From Firmicutes bacterium UBA5493 (GTDB taxonomy: Bacteria; Bacillota; Limnochordia; Darwinibacteriales; Darwinibacteriaceae): DNA of 23,006 nt. The DNA is taken from positions 48,104-71,109 of the forward strand of contig DIPH01000019.1 in NCBI GenBank assembly GCA_002424045.1. Direction: 5' to 3'. Below, piece after piece: positions 1 through 7,149 of the stretch. A model generated the notes under the pieces. That model ran no database searches and was not told the origin of the DNA. It saw only the letters and a list, made by a program, of their open reading frames with translations. The translations under genes were made by a program, and so were the position numbers. How positions within the stretch are numbered: position 1 is the first letter of the stretch; every line of letters starts with the position of its first letter.

Positions 1-42
1 TTCCATGATGGGTGAAGGGGATAAACGCTGTAGTTTGAGCAT
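1..42 (-). CDS. 5' end of a probable GH130-like glycoside phosphorylase/hydrolase (cut by window edge)
   Basis: Only the first 14 codons are inside the window (MLKLQRLSPSPIME). The ATG at 42 sits 7 nt after a perfect AGGAGG (about 50-55), so a gene clearly starts here just downstream of lacI. A second ATG at 46, in another frame, is only 3 nt from the AGGAGG and is less likely. The start resembles the 'K-L-x-R-L-x-x-x-P-I-x' opening common in GH130 mannoside phosphorylases and related five-bladed propeller glycosidases. With 14 residues the family call is a guess. Its place beside a sugar ABC operon and a LacI regulator fits a cytoplasmic sugar-processing enzyme. Confidence 0.45.
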   Translation of the reverse strand, partial: MLKLQRLSPSPIME

Positions 43-53
43 CCATGTTCCTC

Positions 54-1073
54 CTACTGTAACTGTTTTACGGATCTGCGAATGATTAGCTCTGTTCCTA
101 GGGTGATTCGCAAAGGGACATCGGCATCTCTGCCTTCTATGAGCTCATGCAATCTCCTGGCGGCCATGGCACCCATTTGGCGCTGATGAATATTGACGGT
201 GGTCAGAGGAGGCGTGACATGCTCACTGAGCTCCACATTGTCAAAGCCAACTAGGGAGAGATCGTCTGGTACTCTTATGCCTGCAACCTCACACGCCTTT
301 AAGACACCTACGGCCGTGCTATCATTGTCTGTGATCACTGCCGTTACCGGCATGCCCCGGTCCAGAAAAGCGCGCAAACCTTCTTGCCCTTGCTCCACTT
401 GGGGACCAGGTTCGCTGTGGAGCCAGGACCAGTCACGGCTATGGGTGATTCCGTTTTCCCTCAGAGCAGCTCGGTAACCGTCATATCTCTCCTGCAAAGA
501 ACGATGTGATAAGGGGCCTCCAATGAATCCAATGCGCTCATGGCCCTGGCTCACGAGATAATTGACCAGACGCATGATTCCGCCCCGGTTGTCGGTCACC
601 ACACAATCTACGCTCATATCTGGTTCCCAATTATCCACTAGCACAACAGGAATCCCTTGAGCTTGGGCTTGGCGAGCGATCTCGGGATACACGTCGGCTC
701 CGACCAGAATCAGACCATCTAGTTGGCCAGTGTAATGCAGTTCCCACAGACTTTTGTCGTGGGGATTAGAGATGGTTTGAAAAAAGACTTTATACCCGTA
801 TTTTTGGCATTCGCTTTCCACACCCACCATAACGGTGCCATAAAAGGGGTCCGCAGGAAGAGACTGAAGCCGGGAGTTGAAAACAATACAGATGCTCTGA
901 TTGACTTTTTCATTCCCGCTTGCTGGTTTGATCTCATATCCAAGTTCGCTGGCCTTTTCCAAGACCTGCCTTCGGGTTTGAGGGCTAACTCTGCCTTGGC
1001 CCGTTATAGCACGCGATACAGTAGTCACGGATACTCCCAATTCTTTCGAAATGTCTTTTAGGGTTACTCCCAC
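54..1073 (-). CDS. LacI/GalR-family transcriptional regulator
   Basis: This 339-residue protein has the full LacI architecture. The N-terminal helix-turn-helix (about residues 4-50: TLKDISKELGVSVTTVSRAI) is followed by the hinge segment and a periplasmic-binding-protein-like sensor domain (about 60-335). The sensor domain contains the usual DNRGG, GFIGG, ITDNDSTAVGVL and LVGFDNVELSEHVTPPLTTV segments. Start: GTG at 1073, 7 nt after AGGAGG. It follows the terminator of the upstream sugar ABC operon and precedes the start of a probable sugar-processing gene, so it most likely represses the neighbouring uptake/catabolic genes and binds a sugar or sugar phosphate. Palindromic GCGCAA sites in its own upstream region suggest autoregulation. 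The ligand cannot be read from the sequence. Confidence 0.93.
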   Translation of the reverse strand: MGVTLKDISKELGVSVTTVSRAITGQGRVSPQTRRQVLEKASELGYEIKPASGNEKVNQSICIVFNSRLQSLPADPFYGTVMVGVESECQKYGYKVFFQTISNPHDKSLWELHYTGQLDGLILVGADVYPEIARQAQAQGIPVVLVDNWEPDMSVDCVVTDNRGGIMRLVNYLVSQGHERIGFIGGPLSHRSLQERYDGYRAALRENGITHSRDWSWLHSEPGPQVEQGQEGLRAFLDRGMPVTAVITDNDSTAVGVLKACEVAGIRVPDDLSLVGFDNVELSEHVTPPLTTVNIHQRQMGAMAARRLHELIEGRDADVPLRITLGTELIIRRSVKQLQ

Positions 1074-1140
1074 GTTTCCGCCTCCTAAATCTTGTCTACC
1101 CCATAGCGACGATGTGATAGAATGCCCCAGTGTTCCTAGT

Positions 1141-1167
1141 GCTTATTGCGCAATTTGCGCAATAAGC
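1141..1167. promoter_or_regulatory. 27-bp perfect palindrome, probable double LacI-type operator
   Basis: The arms are GCTTATTGCGCAA (1141-1153) and TTGCGCAATAAGC (1155-1167), exact inverted copies around a single T at 1154. Each arm contains the 8-bp palindrome TTGCGCAA with a central CG, the typical core of LacI-family operators, so this may be two operators 9 bp apart. It lies 68 bp upstream of the lacI start. Binding by the adjacent regulator is inferred. Confidence 0.65.
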
Positions 1168-1269
1168 AACGAAGGAGCTTTGTTCTTGTGACCATTCTTC
1201 TGTGTATGTTAGGTAATTCCTCCTTATTTTTTGATTTTGTTGGGTTTTTCGCGTGTTCTAGCCTGGAAA

Positions 1270-1313
1270 TTGCACATTACATGCGCAACTATGGCGCAAT
1301 TTGTTGCGCAAAC
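1270..1313. promoter_or_regulatory. Cluster of GCGCAA operator-like sites
   Basis: Four related sites occur in 44 bp: TTGCACAT (1270-1277), ATGCGCAAC (1281-1289), GGCGCAAT (1293-1300) and the exact TTGCGCAA (1304-1311). Together with the 27-bp palindrome at 1141-1167 they place at least five related motifs in the gap between the DUF1861 terminator and lacI. I could not assign a clear -35/-10 pair for lacI. The rest of the 1074-1406 gap shows no convincing gene. Confidence 0.5.
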
Positions 1314-1396
1314 GTTGGGATATCGCTACAGTTCTCCCAAGGTACCATTACCCTTCCGCTGCCCCGAGACTCCGCGGAGGTCGTGATGTTTACCGG

Positions 1397-1431
1397 CAAA
1401 AAGAGACCCCTTTACCAAAAAGGCAAAGGGG
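1397..1431 (-). terminator. Rho-independent terminator of the DUF1861/sugar ABC operon
   Basis: On the minus strand, CCCCTTT (1431-1425) pairs with AAAGGGG (1413-1407). The stem is extended by GCC/GGT with one mismatch around a T5 loop, and is followed by TCTCTTTTTG (1406-1397). It lies 38 nt past the stop codon of the DUF1861-like gene, separating that operon from lacI. Confidence 0.75.
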
Positions 1432-1468
1432 ATATATGGGAAATATGGAAAACCTGGTGATGATCAAT

Positions 1469-2386
1469 TTAGAGGAATTCTAAAAAGGGATCTGCCATGT
1501 CTAGGCAATGGGCCTCAGCATCACTTATGCCAGCATAAAACGTTGCGCGCCCATTGGAGAGGCGCCGTAGGCCACCACTAAAGACCACATCCTCTAAATC
1601 TGGCCGTTTGCTGGGTCCATCTGGAAAATCAGCCCGCGTGGCGATTAATCTCATGGGAGATGTCTCTAAGTTGTCTGGATCGAGGCAGAAAACCATGGGA
1701 TAGTAATGCCGAGCGCCCTCATGGTCAAAGCAGGCGATGTGGCCCAGCACACCTAAGAGCGCGTTTTCTAGAAGATGGACCTCATTGGCCCCACCCCATT
1801 CTTCCGGCACAAACTGCTCCAGTAATGGGGCATTATGGATGGCACTTAAAGTCAAGTGTTCTAGGGTTTCCACCACAGTAAAGCCAATTGTTCCTCGCCC
1901 GCCCATTTCCCCCTGGGGTCTCGTAAAGACTCCGATCTTACCGTTGGCTAATTCCACCACGCGAAGATCCTTCATCCCATCTGGACCAGAAGCGAATTTC
2001 TTCAGACCTGCCATAGTGGTGCCGCGATAAAGGTTAGTGCGCCAACCTAGAGAGCCTGGAACGGAGGGATGGGGAAAGGTTTCTACACCACCGAAAATGA
2101 TTTCATCACCAATCCGCGTAACAAAAGGATCCTGTAAACGAAATACTGGTGTACCAGGGCGAGGAGACCAAATGCCATCTTCTTCTACGAAGAAGTACAC
2201 CGCGGATTCTTCGCTGTCTCTGGCTTCGACTCGACCTGCTATAACCAATTCTTCTTGATCCCAGAAAGGAGCCGTGATGTTATAAACATCCCTATCTCCT
2301 ATACCTGTAAATTGTAGCTTTCGTCCCTCTAGTTTCTGACCTTTTTGCTTGAATTCCTCCAAGAGACTCCTACAGGACTGCCTCAT
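1469..2386 (-). CDS. DUF1861-like protein, probable beta-propeller sugar-active protein
   Basis: This is a soluble protein of about 305 residues without signal peptide or membrane segments. It resembles the DUF1861 (MTP-1) family, with alternating beta-strand blocks typical of the five-bladed propellers that also make up GH43/GH130-type folds: VYNITAPFWDQEELVIAGRVEARDSEES, FRLQDPFVTRIGDEIIFGG, PDLEDVVFSGGLRRL. Recognition is from memory of the family pattern. The start is the ATG at 2386, 7 nt after GGAGG; a GTG at 2389 is possible but too close to the ribosome site. It is the last gene of a binding protein-permease-permease operon and is followed by a terminator. That context suggests it handles the imported oligosaccharide in the cytoplasm. 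No activity is assigned. Confidence 0.7.
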   Translation of the reverse strand: MRQSCRSLLEEFKQKGQKLEGRKLQFTGIGDRDVYNITAPFWDQEELVIAGRVEARDSEESAVYFFVEEDGIWSPRPGTPVFRLQDPFVTRIGDEIIFGGVETFPHPSVPGSLGWRTNLYRGTTMAGLKKFASGPDGMKDLRVVELANGKIGVFTRPQGEMGGRGTIGFTVVETLEHLTLSAIHNAPLLEQFVPEEWGGANEVHLLENALLGVLGHIACFDHEGARHYYPMVFCLDPDNLETSPMRLIATRADFPDGPSKRPDLEDVVFSGGLRRLSNGRATFYAGISDAEAHCLDMADPFLEFL

Positions 2387-2457
2387 CACTCCACCTCCAG
2401 ATCAACTGCTTTTGCTGCGACACCTTCTTTATGTGCACTCTATTTCCTCTATTGGGG

Positions 2458-2468
2458 GGGACTGTCCC
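2458..2468. repeat. GGGACTGTCCC palindrome, copy 1
   Basis: An 11-bp palindrome with a single central base, lying 7 bp past the stop codon of the first-locus MalG-like permease. An identical copy occurs at 20880-20890 and a near copy at 5634-5644, each just 3' of a minus-strand gene. Confidence 0.5.
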
Positions 2469-2474
2469 TAACAT

Positions 2475-3299
2475 TTATCCCTTGATGGCACCGGCCGTTA
2501 ATCCCTTGATGAATTGCTTGGACATCAAGATATACAGGATGATAATGGGTAAGGTAGCCAGAGTCAGAACCACCAAGACCTTTGTCCAATCCGTTTGGTA
2601 GGTTCCAAAGAAATACGTGACACCCAGCATAAGCGTACGATGGCTTTCCTTCAGGTTGAAGATCAAGGGGAACCAGATATCATTCCAGATATTGATCAAA
2701 TTTATAATGGCCACCGTGCCAAGGGCGGGCCTAACTAGGGGAAGAATGACGTTGTAATAGATGCGCAGGCGTGAAGCCCCATCGATTTCTGCAACCTCAA
2801 TCAACTCCCGTGGTAGCTCCTGAATGAAGGTTGTCAGCACAAAAATCGCCATAGGAAGACCCCAGGCAATATAGACGGGAATTAAACCGTATAAAGAACC
2901 CATCAAACCTAAGGAACGGACAATCTGGAAAATATTGATGGTTCCAAGCCTGATCGGGATCATGATCCCCGATAGAAACAAGAGATACACAAACTTGGAG
3001 GCCCGTCCCTTCCAAAAGGCCAGGGCATAGGCGGCAAGGGAGCCGATAAAAAGCGTAATAAAAATCGTAAGCCCCACAACGAAGAGAGTGTTCCAGCAAT
3101 AGACTAGAAAGTCACTGTCTTGGAGCACATAACGATAACCGCTGAAATTTGGGGTAGCTGGAAAGGTAAAGGGATTTCTAAAAATATCGAGCTGTTTTTT
3201 TAGTGAGTTCACAAGCATTGTCCACACCGGAAAGAGAACTACCAAAGACCAGACCAGGAGAATTAGATAGTGTACCAGTTTGATGCGTCTTTGTTTCAT
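2475..3299 (-). CDS. Carbohydrate ABC transporter permease, MalG type (first sugar locus)
   Basis: This inner-membrane subunit has 274 residues and about six membrane segments, starting with LVHYLILLVWSLVVLFPVW. The cytoplasmic EAA loop that docks with the ATPase reads EVAEIDGASRLRIYYNVILP. The C-terminus (LYILMSKQFIKGLTAGAIKG) is typical of the MalG/CUT1 family. The reading frame stays open to 3335, but the ATG at 3299 is preferred. It has a GGGGGAG ribosome site 9 nt upstream and overlaps the stop of the preceding permease as ATGA, indicating translational coupling. It pairs with the MalF-like protein to form the channel for an oligosaccharide delivered by the binding protein at 4286-5557. 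The substrate is unknown. Confidence 0.93.
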   Translation of the reverse strand: MKQRRIKLVHYLILLVWSLVVLFPVWTMLVNSLKKQLDIFRNPFTFPATPNFSGYRYVLQDSDFLVYCWNTLFVVGLTIFITLFIGSLAAYALAFWKGRASKFVYLLFLSGIMIPIRLGTINIFQIVRSLGLMGSLYGLIPVYIAWGLPMAIFVLTTFIQELPRELIEVAEIDGASRLRIYYNVILPLVRPALGTVAIINLINIWNDIWFPLIFNLKESHRTLMLGVTYFFGTYQTDWTKVLVVLTLATLPIIILYILMSKQFIKGLTAGAIKG

Positions 3300-4222
3300 T
3301 GCTGTCTGCTCCCCCTCTCCCTGGAATAGAGCCAAAGGGATACTCCGAGAAATAAGATAAAGAAGATGACTGTGGCAATACTCGCACCTACACCCATGTT
3401 CGGCTGGGCTACGGGGTGCTGCCCGGCAATTCCTATGCGATAGAATAAGGTACCCATGATGTCGGTGGAATACTCCGGTGCTCCCCTGGCATTTGTCATG
3501 GCGAAGACGATGTCAAAAGCATTGAAGTTTCCAACAAAGGTCATAACAGAGACTAAGCCTATTACCGGGGTCAGGAGCGGTAGTTTTATCCTCCAGAACA
3601 TCTGTGTGGCCGAAGCGCCGTCAATACTGGCCGCCTCGAGAATATCCTCAGAAATACCCTGGAAGCCAGCGAGAAATATCATTGTGGGAATACCCACCCA
3701 TTGCCAGGCGGTTACGAGCCCCACCATGATCATGGCTGTCTCGGGTTTTCCCAGCCAGGGGTATGCCTCAAACTGTGTAAACCCAAACTTAACCAGAATC
3801 TGGTTCACCGCGCCCCAGTGGGGGTTTAAAATCAGTTTCCATAAGAAGCCTGTAACCAGAACCGACATGGTGGCGGGCAAAAAGATAATTGTTCGAAAAA
3901 AGGAACGGCCTTTTAGGCGGCCTGCCAGTATATTCGCAAACATAAGACCAAGAGTGTTTTGGATTCCCATGCAGATAGCAAAGAGAATACACGTATTTTT
4001 AAGAGCACCAATGAGTCGATCTTTAAAGAGTGGATTGGTGAAGAGCTCGACATAATTTTGAAGACCTACAAATTGTGACGGCACCAAACCTGTACCCGTA
4101 TAGAAACTAAGCCGCATGGAGTTGAACAGCGGAAAAGCCATAAACCACACATAGATAACAAGCGCGGGTATGGTAAAAAAGAACCAATGATCCTTCCGAA
4201 ACCGTTTCTTTACTTGCACCAT
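3296..4222 (-). CDS. Carbohydrate ABC transporter permease, MalF type (first sugar locus)
   Basis: This 308-residue membrane protein of the CUT1 sugar permease class has about six transmembrane helices. The first is FFFTIPALVIYVWFMAFPLF. The EAA loop EAASIDGASATQMFWRIKLP contacts the ATPase, and the C-terminal membrane helix ends in SLWLYSRERGSRQQ. Start: ATG at 4222, 8 nt after AGGAG. It is the second gene of the operon, separated from the upstream binding-protein gene by a 63-bp gap holding a strong stem-loop, and its stop overlaps the next permease by ATGA. It lacks the long N-terminal extension of E. coli MalF, as is usual for Bacillota homologues. Confidence 0.93.
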   Translation of the reverse strand: MVQVKKRFRKDHWFFFTIPALVIYVWFMAFPLFNSMRLSFYTGTGLVPSQFVGLQNYVELFTNPLFKDRLIGALKNTCILFAICMGIQNTLGLMFANILAGRLKGRSFFRTIIFLPATMSVLVTGFLWKLILNPHWGAVNQILVKFGFTQFEAYPWLGKPETAMIMVGLVTAWQWVGIPTMIFLAGFQGISEDILEAASIDGASATQMFWRIKLPLLTPVIGLVSVMTFVGNFNAFDIVFAMTNARGAPEYSTDIMGTLFYRIGIAGQHPVAQPNMGVGASIATVIFFILFLGVSLWLYSRERGSRQQ

Positions 4223-4239
4223 AGGACGTACTCCTTAGT

Positions 4240-4269
4240 GCTTGGTACAGGGTTTCCCCCGTACCAAGC
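4240..4269 (-). promoter_or_regulatory. Intercistronic stem-loop between binding-protein and permease genes (locus 1)
   Basis: GCTTGGTAC (4240-4248) pairs perfectly with GTACCAAGC (4261-4269), with a GGG/CCC inner stem. On the minus strand no U-run follows; the next bases lead into the ribosome site of the permease. This favours an mRNA-stabilising or processing structure that raises binding-protein expression over permease expression, not a full terminator. Confidence 0.65.
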
Positions 4270-4285
4270 CTTTGTAATTCGCTTT

Positions 4286-5557
4286 CTATTTCTTAAATTT
4301 CTGTGTTGGTGTAAACCAGGTTTCCAGGCCCTCCTGCAGGTAGTCAGCGGCTTCTTGGGGAGTCATACTACCCTTCACTACAGCTAAAGCCGCGGTCTGG
4401 GTCAGAAGGTATCCATCTGGTTCCCCTGACTGGAGCTCGGGCCAGACAAAGCGCGCATCAACATCTTTGCCTTCATGGAGGGCATAAAAGTCATTAGCGT
4501 GCTTATCCTGTAGCGTAATGGAGGTCTCGTTCAGTGGATAGAATCCGGGAAGCTCATCGGCCAGAATCTTAGCTGCTTCTACGGTGGTAAGCCAGCTCAA
4601 GAAGGTCAAGCCTGCTTCCTTGTGGGGAGATGCACTGTTTAGGCCCAGACCAGCATCGGGGTGGAAAGTGACAACAGTGGACCTACCAGCTGGCGCAGGG
4701 GTGGCAAAAACGCTCCACTCAAAGTCTGGCTCTGAACTAACAAAGAAGGCCACATCCCAGGAACCTCCAAAGAACATAGCAGCCCGGCCCAAGAGGAAAA
4801 GCTGTTGGGCATCATAATAGGATACACCTTCTTGTCCTTGTGGCAAGTAAGGTGCGATGTCTTGAAGGGCCTGAAAGGCTGCTACCATTTTGTCATCATT
4901 AAATGGTACCTCTCCCCTCTCATACTCGAGCCTGGCTTCCCTTCCTCCCACAAAGTCAGGTAGAAGGTTCATGAAGACAATTTCGTTCATGTCCCACTCA
5001 TCTTTAGAACCGTTGGAAAAGGGAATCACGCCTGCAGCCTGCAATGTCTCCGCTACTTGTAGGAGCTCTTCCCAGGTTTGAGGTATTTCCAGATTGTGTT
5101 TGTTGAACAAATCCACATTGTAGTAAATACCATGGGAAACAGCTATGAACGGCACCGCGAACGAAACACCGTCTAGACCCCAGGCAGCCAGGGATCCCTC
5201 GGAGTAATTCTCTTCAAGTCCCGCAAGATCCGTCAATGGCTCCAGATAGCCTTCAGCAAATAAATCTTGCCCTACTTTGAAGGAACGAACATACATCAGA
5301 TCAGGTCCCGTTCCCCCGGTTAGCTGGGTGCGGAGCACCGCGTTATAGTCCGGTGGATTGGTGGGGTTGAAGCGGATGCGAATGTCAGGATGACTCTGAT
5401 GAAAGGCATCGAGCAGCCTATTCACTTGTTCCACATCATCCACCCGCCAAGAGCCTAAGGTCAGTGTCACCGGCTCGGCACTAGCCCCCAGTGCAGAGGC
5501 AAAAAGAACTCCCAAGACGGCTACTAGCAACAACAAGGTCAGACGCTGTTTTTTCAT
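4286..5557 (-). CDS. Extracellular sugar-binding protein of ABC transporter (SBP family 1, locus 1)
   Basis: This precursor of 423 residues starts MKKQRLTLLLLVAVLGVLFA and has a type I cleavage site near GASA|EP. There is no lipobox cysteine, so it is not a lipoprotein. The mature part is a family 1 binding protein (MalE/UgpB-like): VTLTLGSWRVDDVEQVNRLL, GGTGPDLMYV, IPQTWEELLQVAETL, AAMFFGGSWDVAFF. The frame remains open upstream to 5848, but that part overlaps the neighbouring lyase gene. The ATG at 5557 has the signal peptide and a GGGGG site 8 nt upstream. As first gene of the operon, it captures the saccharide for the permeases at 3296-4222 and 2475-3299. The absence of a lipid anchor suggests a true periplasm. 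Confidence 0.93.
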   Translation of the reverse strand: MKKQRLTLLLLVAVLGVLFASALGASAEPVTLTLGSWRVDDVEQVNRLLDAFHQSHPDIRIRFNPTNPPDYNAVLRTQLTGGTGPDLMYVRSFKVGQDLFAEGYLEPLTDLAGLEENYSEGSLAAWGLDGVSFAVPFIAVSHGIYYNVDLFNKHNLEIPQTWEELLQVAETLQAAGVIPFSNGSKDEWDMNEIVFMNLLPDFVGGREARLEYERGEVPFNDDKMVAAFQALQDIAPYLPQGQEGVSYYDAQQLFLLGRAAMFFGGSWDVAFFVSSEPDFEWSVFATPAPAGRSTVVTFHPDAGLGLNSASPHKEAGLTFLSWLTTVEAAKILADELPGFYPLNETSITLQDKHANDFYALHEGKDVDARFVWPELQSGEPDGYLLTQTAALAVVKGSMTPQEAADYLQEGLETWFTPTQKFKK

Positions 5558-5633
5558 TACACTTTCCCCCTTTTTTAAATCTCCGTAATATATTGTTAAT
5601 ACAACGCAACATATGCAAATCCTGCCTAATTTT

Positions 5634-5644
5634 GGGGACTGCCC
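5634..5644. repeat. GGGGACTGCCC, degenerate copy of the GGGACTGTCCC motif
   Basis: This differs from the two perfect copies by one base in the right arm. It lies 22 bp past the stop codon of the spore photoproduct lyase gene. The rest of 5558-5666 is AT-rich and should hold the promoter of the binding-protein operon, but I could not pick a convincing -35/-10 pair. Confidence 0.35.
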
Positions 5645-5666
5645 TTCACACAATTCTGTCACGCGC

Positions 5667-6686
5667 TTACACCAGATATTTGATCTGGGACTGGGGAAAG
5701 GCCTGCCCCAGCTGGTCTTGGAAAAAGTCCCTAATCTCCGCCATGGTCTCCTTGGGATAGACCCACTTACCATAACCAAATTGACCGTACTTGTACTGGC
5801 GCTCCTCTTCGTCCATGGGGAGAGTGCTCTCTGGGAACACCTTTTCAATATTTGACTTGGCCTTCTTCGTAAAGCGATGGGTGATCAACTCAAAGCTGGG
5901 GTTGGAACCGTCTGAAAGTAAAGAAGCGAGCTTTTCGATGACCTTCGAGTACTCTTTCTTCCAGTTCTCATAGGTAATGATGGGGGCAATCAGAAACCCG
6001 AAGGGATAGCCAGCAAGGGAAATTTTTCGAGCAGCCTCGATGCGCTCCTTGAGGGGAGCCGTTCCCTTTTCGTATTCACCAATAATCTTCTGGGTATTGA
6101 GGGAAAAACGAATCTCGGTGTGCCCATTATGGGGGATTTGTAAGAGGGAGTCCACATCTCCAAATTTCGTCACAAAGCGGAAGCGGCCAAGATCTGTCCC
6201 TGCAAAAAACTCAATGCTCCTTTCCAAAGATCCCGTCAAATATTCCACCGGAATGGGATCTGACGTCGCGGCCCCTTCAAAGACTGTGATCTCCGGTGCC
6301 CGTTCATCAATATACTTTTGGGCCTGTTCTAGGATTTCTTCGATATTCACATACACTCGGACGGCTGGCTTTGGCCCTAGGGTTGTCTGCAGGTAACAGT
6401 ACTCACAAAAGCCTGGGCAACTCGTTGCTAGGGGAAGCTGATAATGGGCCGATGGCTTGCAGGAAGAAAACTTCAAGGTTCTCCTCACGCCTATCACCAA
6501 ACTTTGTTTGGCCTGAACATATTTCTCTCTAGGGGTCTTTCCGGGAATCCCCGTGACCCGATTATGGGAAGGAGTGGTTTGAATCTCAATGCCCAATTCC
6601 CTAAAGTGCTCGTGGAGCTTTTTGCCAAGGGGGTATTCTAGGGCAGAGGGCTCAAAAATTGCTCGCCCGGGAATGAACTTTTTCAT
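5667..6686 (-). CDS. splB: Spore photoproduct lyase homologue (radical SAM) with Cys-to-Ala change at the H-donor position
   Basis: The protein has 339 residues, the usual size for the family. It carries the SPL-specific cluster motif C90-x3-C94-x2-C97 in SCPGFCEYCYL, which binds the [4Fe-4S]/SAM centre. Tyr96 and Tyr98 of the proposed radical-transfer path are kept, as is the CKPSAHYQLPLATS segment before the motif. SPL repairs 5-thyminyl-5,6-dihydrothymine in germinating spore DNA. In characterised enzymes Cys140/141 donates the final hydrogen atom to the product radical. Here the matching segment reads FEGAATSDPIP, with Ala at residue 140 by direct counting. Start: ATG at 6686 with AGGTGA 5 nt upstream. 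It may still be a lyase using another donor, or a variant with a different role. No splA regulator is seen next to it. Confidence 0.88.
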   Translation of the reverse strand: MKKFIPGRAIFEPSALEYPLGKKLHEHFRELGIEIQTTPSHNRVTGIPGKTPREKYVQAKQSLVIGVRRTLKFSSCKPSAHYQLPLATSCPGFCEYCYLQTTLGPKPAVRVYVNIEEILEQAQKYIDERAPEITVFEGAATSDPIPVEYLTGSLERSIEFFAGTDLGRFRFVTKFGDVDSLLQIPHNGHTEIRFSLNTQKIIGEYEKGTAPLKERIEAARKISLAGYPFGFLIAPIITYENWKKEYSKVIEKLASLLSDGSNPSFELITHRFTKKAKSNIEKVFPESTLPMDEEERQYKYGQFGYGKWVYPKETMAEIRDFFQDQLGQAFPQSQIKYLV

Positions 6687-6719
6687 GGGATCACCTGGCC
6701 GTTTTTATGTTTTCATAGT

Positions 6720-6759
6720 GGAAAAAGCAAATAGAAGCCTGGGTACCCACCGAGGCTTC
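6720..6759 (-). terminator. Probable terminator after the DUF378 gene
   Basis: On the minus strand GAAGCCT and AGGCTTC (6759-6753 and 6740-6734) form a 7-bp stem extended by GGT/ACC across one C-C mismatch, with loop GGGT. The T-rich tail TATTTGCTTTTTC follows. It lies 15 nt past the stop at 6775 and separates DUF378 from the lyase gene. Confidence 0.6.
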
Positions 6760-6774
6760 CATCATGATGGAGAC

Positions 6775-6996
6775 TTATTCGGACCTGACTTTGTTGTCAC
6801 CAAACAAAAAGGTAAGACAATACACACCTGATAGACCCACTAATGTGTAGACAATCCTACTTAACATAGAGGCGGTTCTCATTGTCTCCCCGCCTAGAAG
6901 AGCTGTGACGAGATCCCACTGAAAGAGACCAACCAATAACCAGTTCAAAGCCCCAATAATAACTAGGAGCAGAGCAGCTCTGGACAGCCAATTCAC
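6775..6996 (-). CDS. DUF378 small membrane protein
   Basis: A 73-residue protein with two predicted membrane helices (LSRAALLLVIIGALNWLLVG and SRIVYTLVGLSGVYCLTFLF). The family signature is present: GALNWLLVGLFQWDLV followed by a second-half LSRIVYTLVGLSG. DUF378 proteins are short inner-membrane proteins of unknown function, common in Bacillota. The frame is open to 7038, but a GGGGGTG ribosome site lies 5 nt before the GTG at 6996, which gives a normal-length family member. It is flanked by terminators on both sides, so it is probably monocistronic. Confidence 0.85.
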   Translation of the reverse strand: MNWLSRAALLLVIIGALNWLLVGLFQWDLVTALLGGETMRTASMLSRIVYTLVGLSGVYCLTFLFGDNKVRSE

Positions 6997-7088
6997 GACT
7001 TCACCCCCTTTGGTGGACTTTGTCCTATTATTTCCCAAAATCTAGACAGCATACACCAAGTTATGCCAAGAACTTGCAGATAGAACTT

Positions 7089-7130
7089 AAAAAAACCGCA
7101 GTTTACAGCGGAAAAGACTGTATTCTGCGG
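7089..7130 (-). terminator. Strong rho-independent terminator after the DMT permease
   Basis: On the minus strand CCGCAG (7130-7125) pairs with CTGCGG (7101-7096). The stem continues after a symmetric 3-nt internal loop with ACAG/CTGT, and is followed by seven Ts (7095-7089). It lies 19 nt past the permease stop codon. Confidence 0.85.
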
Positions 7131-7149
7131 CATTCTATCCTTCTTGGGC

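Noticed and set aside
723..1061. Plus-strand open frame antisense to lacI
   Set aside because: Shadow of the LacI coding frame; no start signal and no recognisable protein.
1146..1460. Plus-strand open frame of 104 codons in the lacI upstream gap
   Set aside because: It runs through the operator palindrome and terminator hairpin, has no ribosome site, and the peptide resembles no family.
5558..5666. LacI operator before the first-locus binding-protein gene
   Set aside because: Only a TTGCG half-site is visible; no TTGCGCAA palindrome like those at 1141-1313.
5558..5848. N-terminal extension of the first-locus binding protein
   Set aside because: It overlaps the lyase gene in another frame; the signal peptide and ribosome site place the start at 5557.
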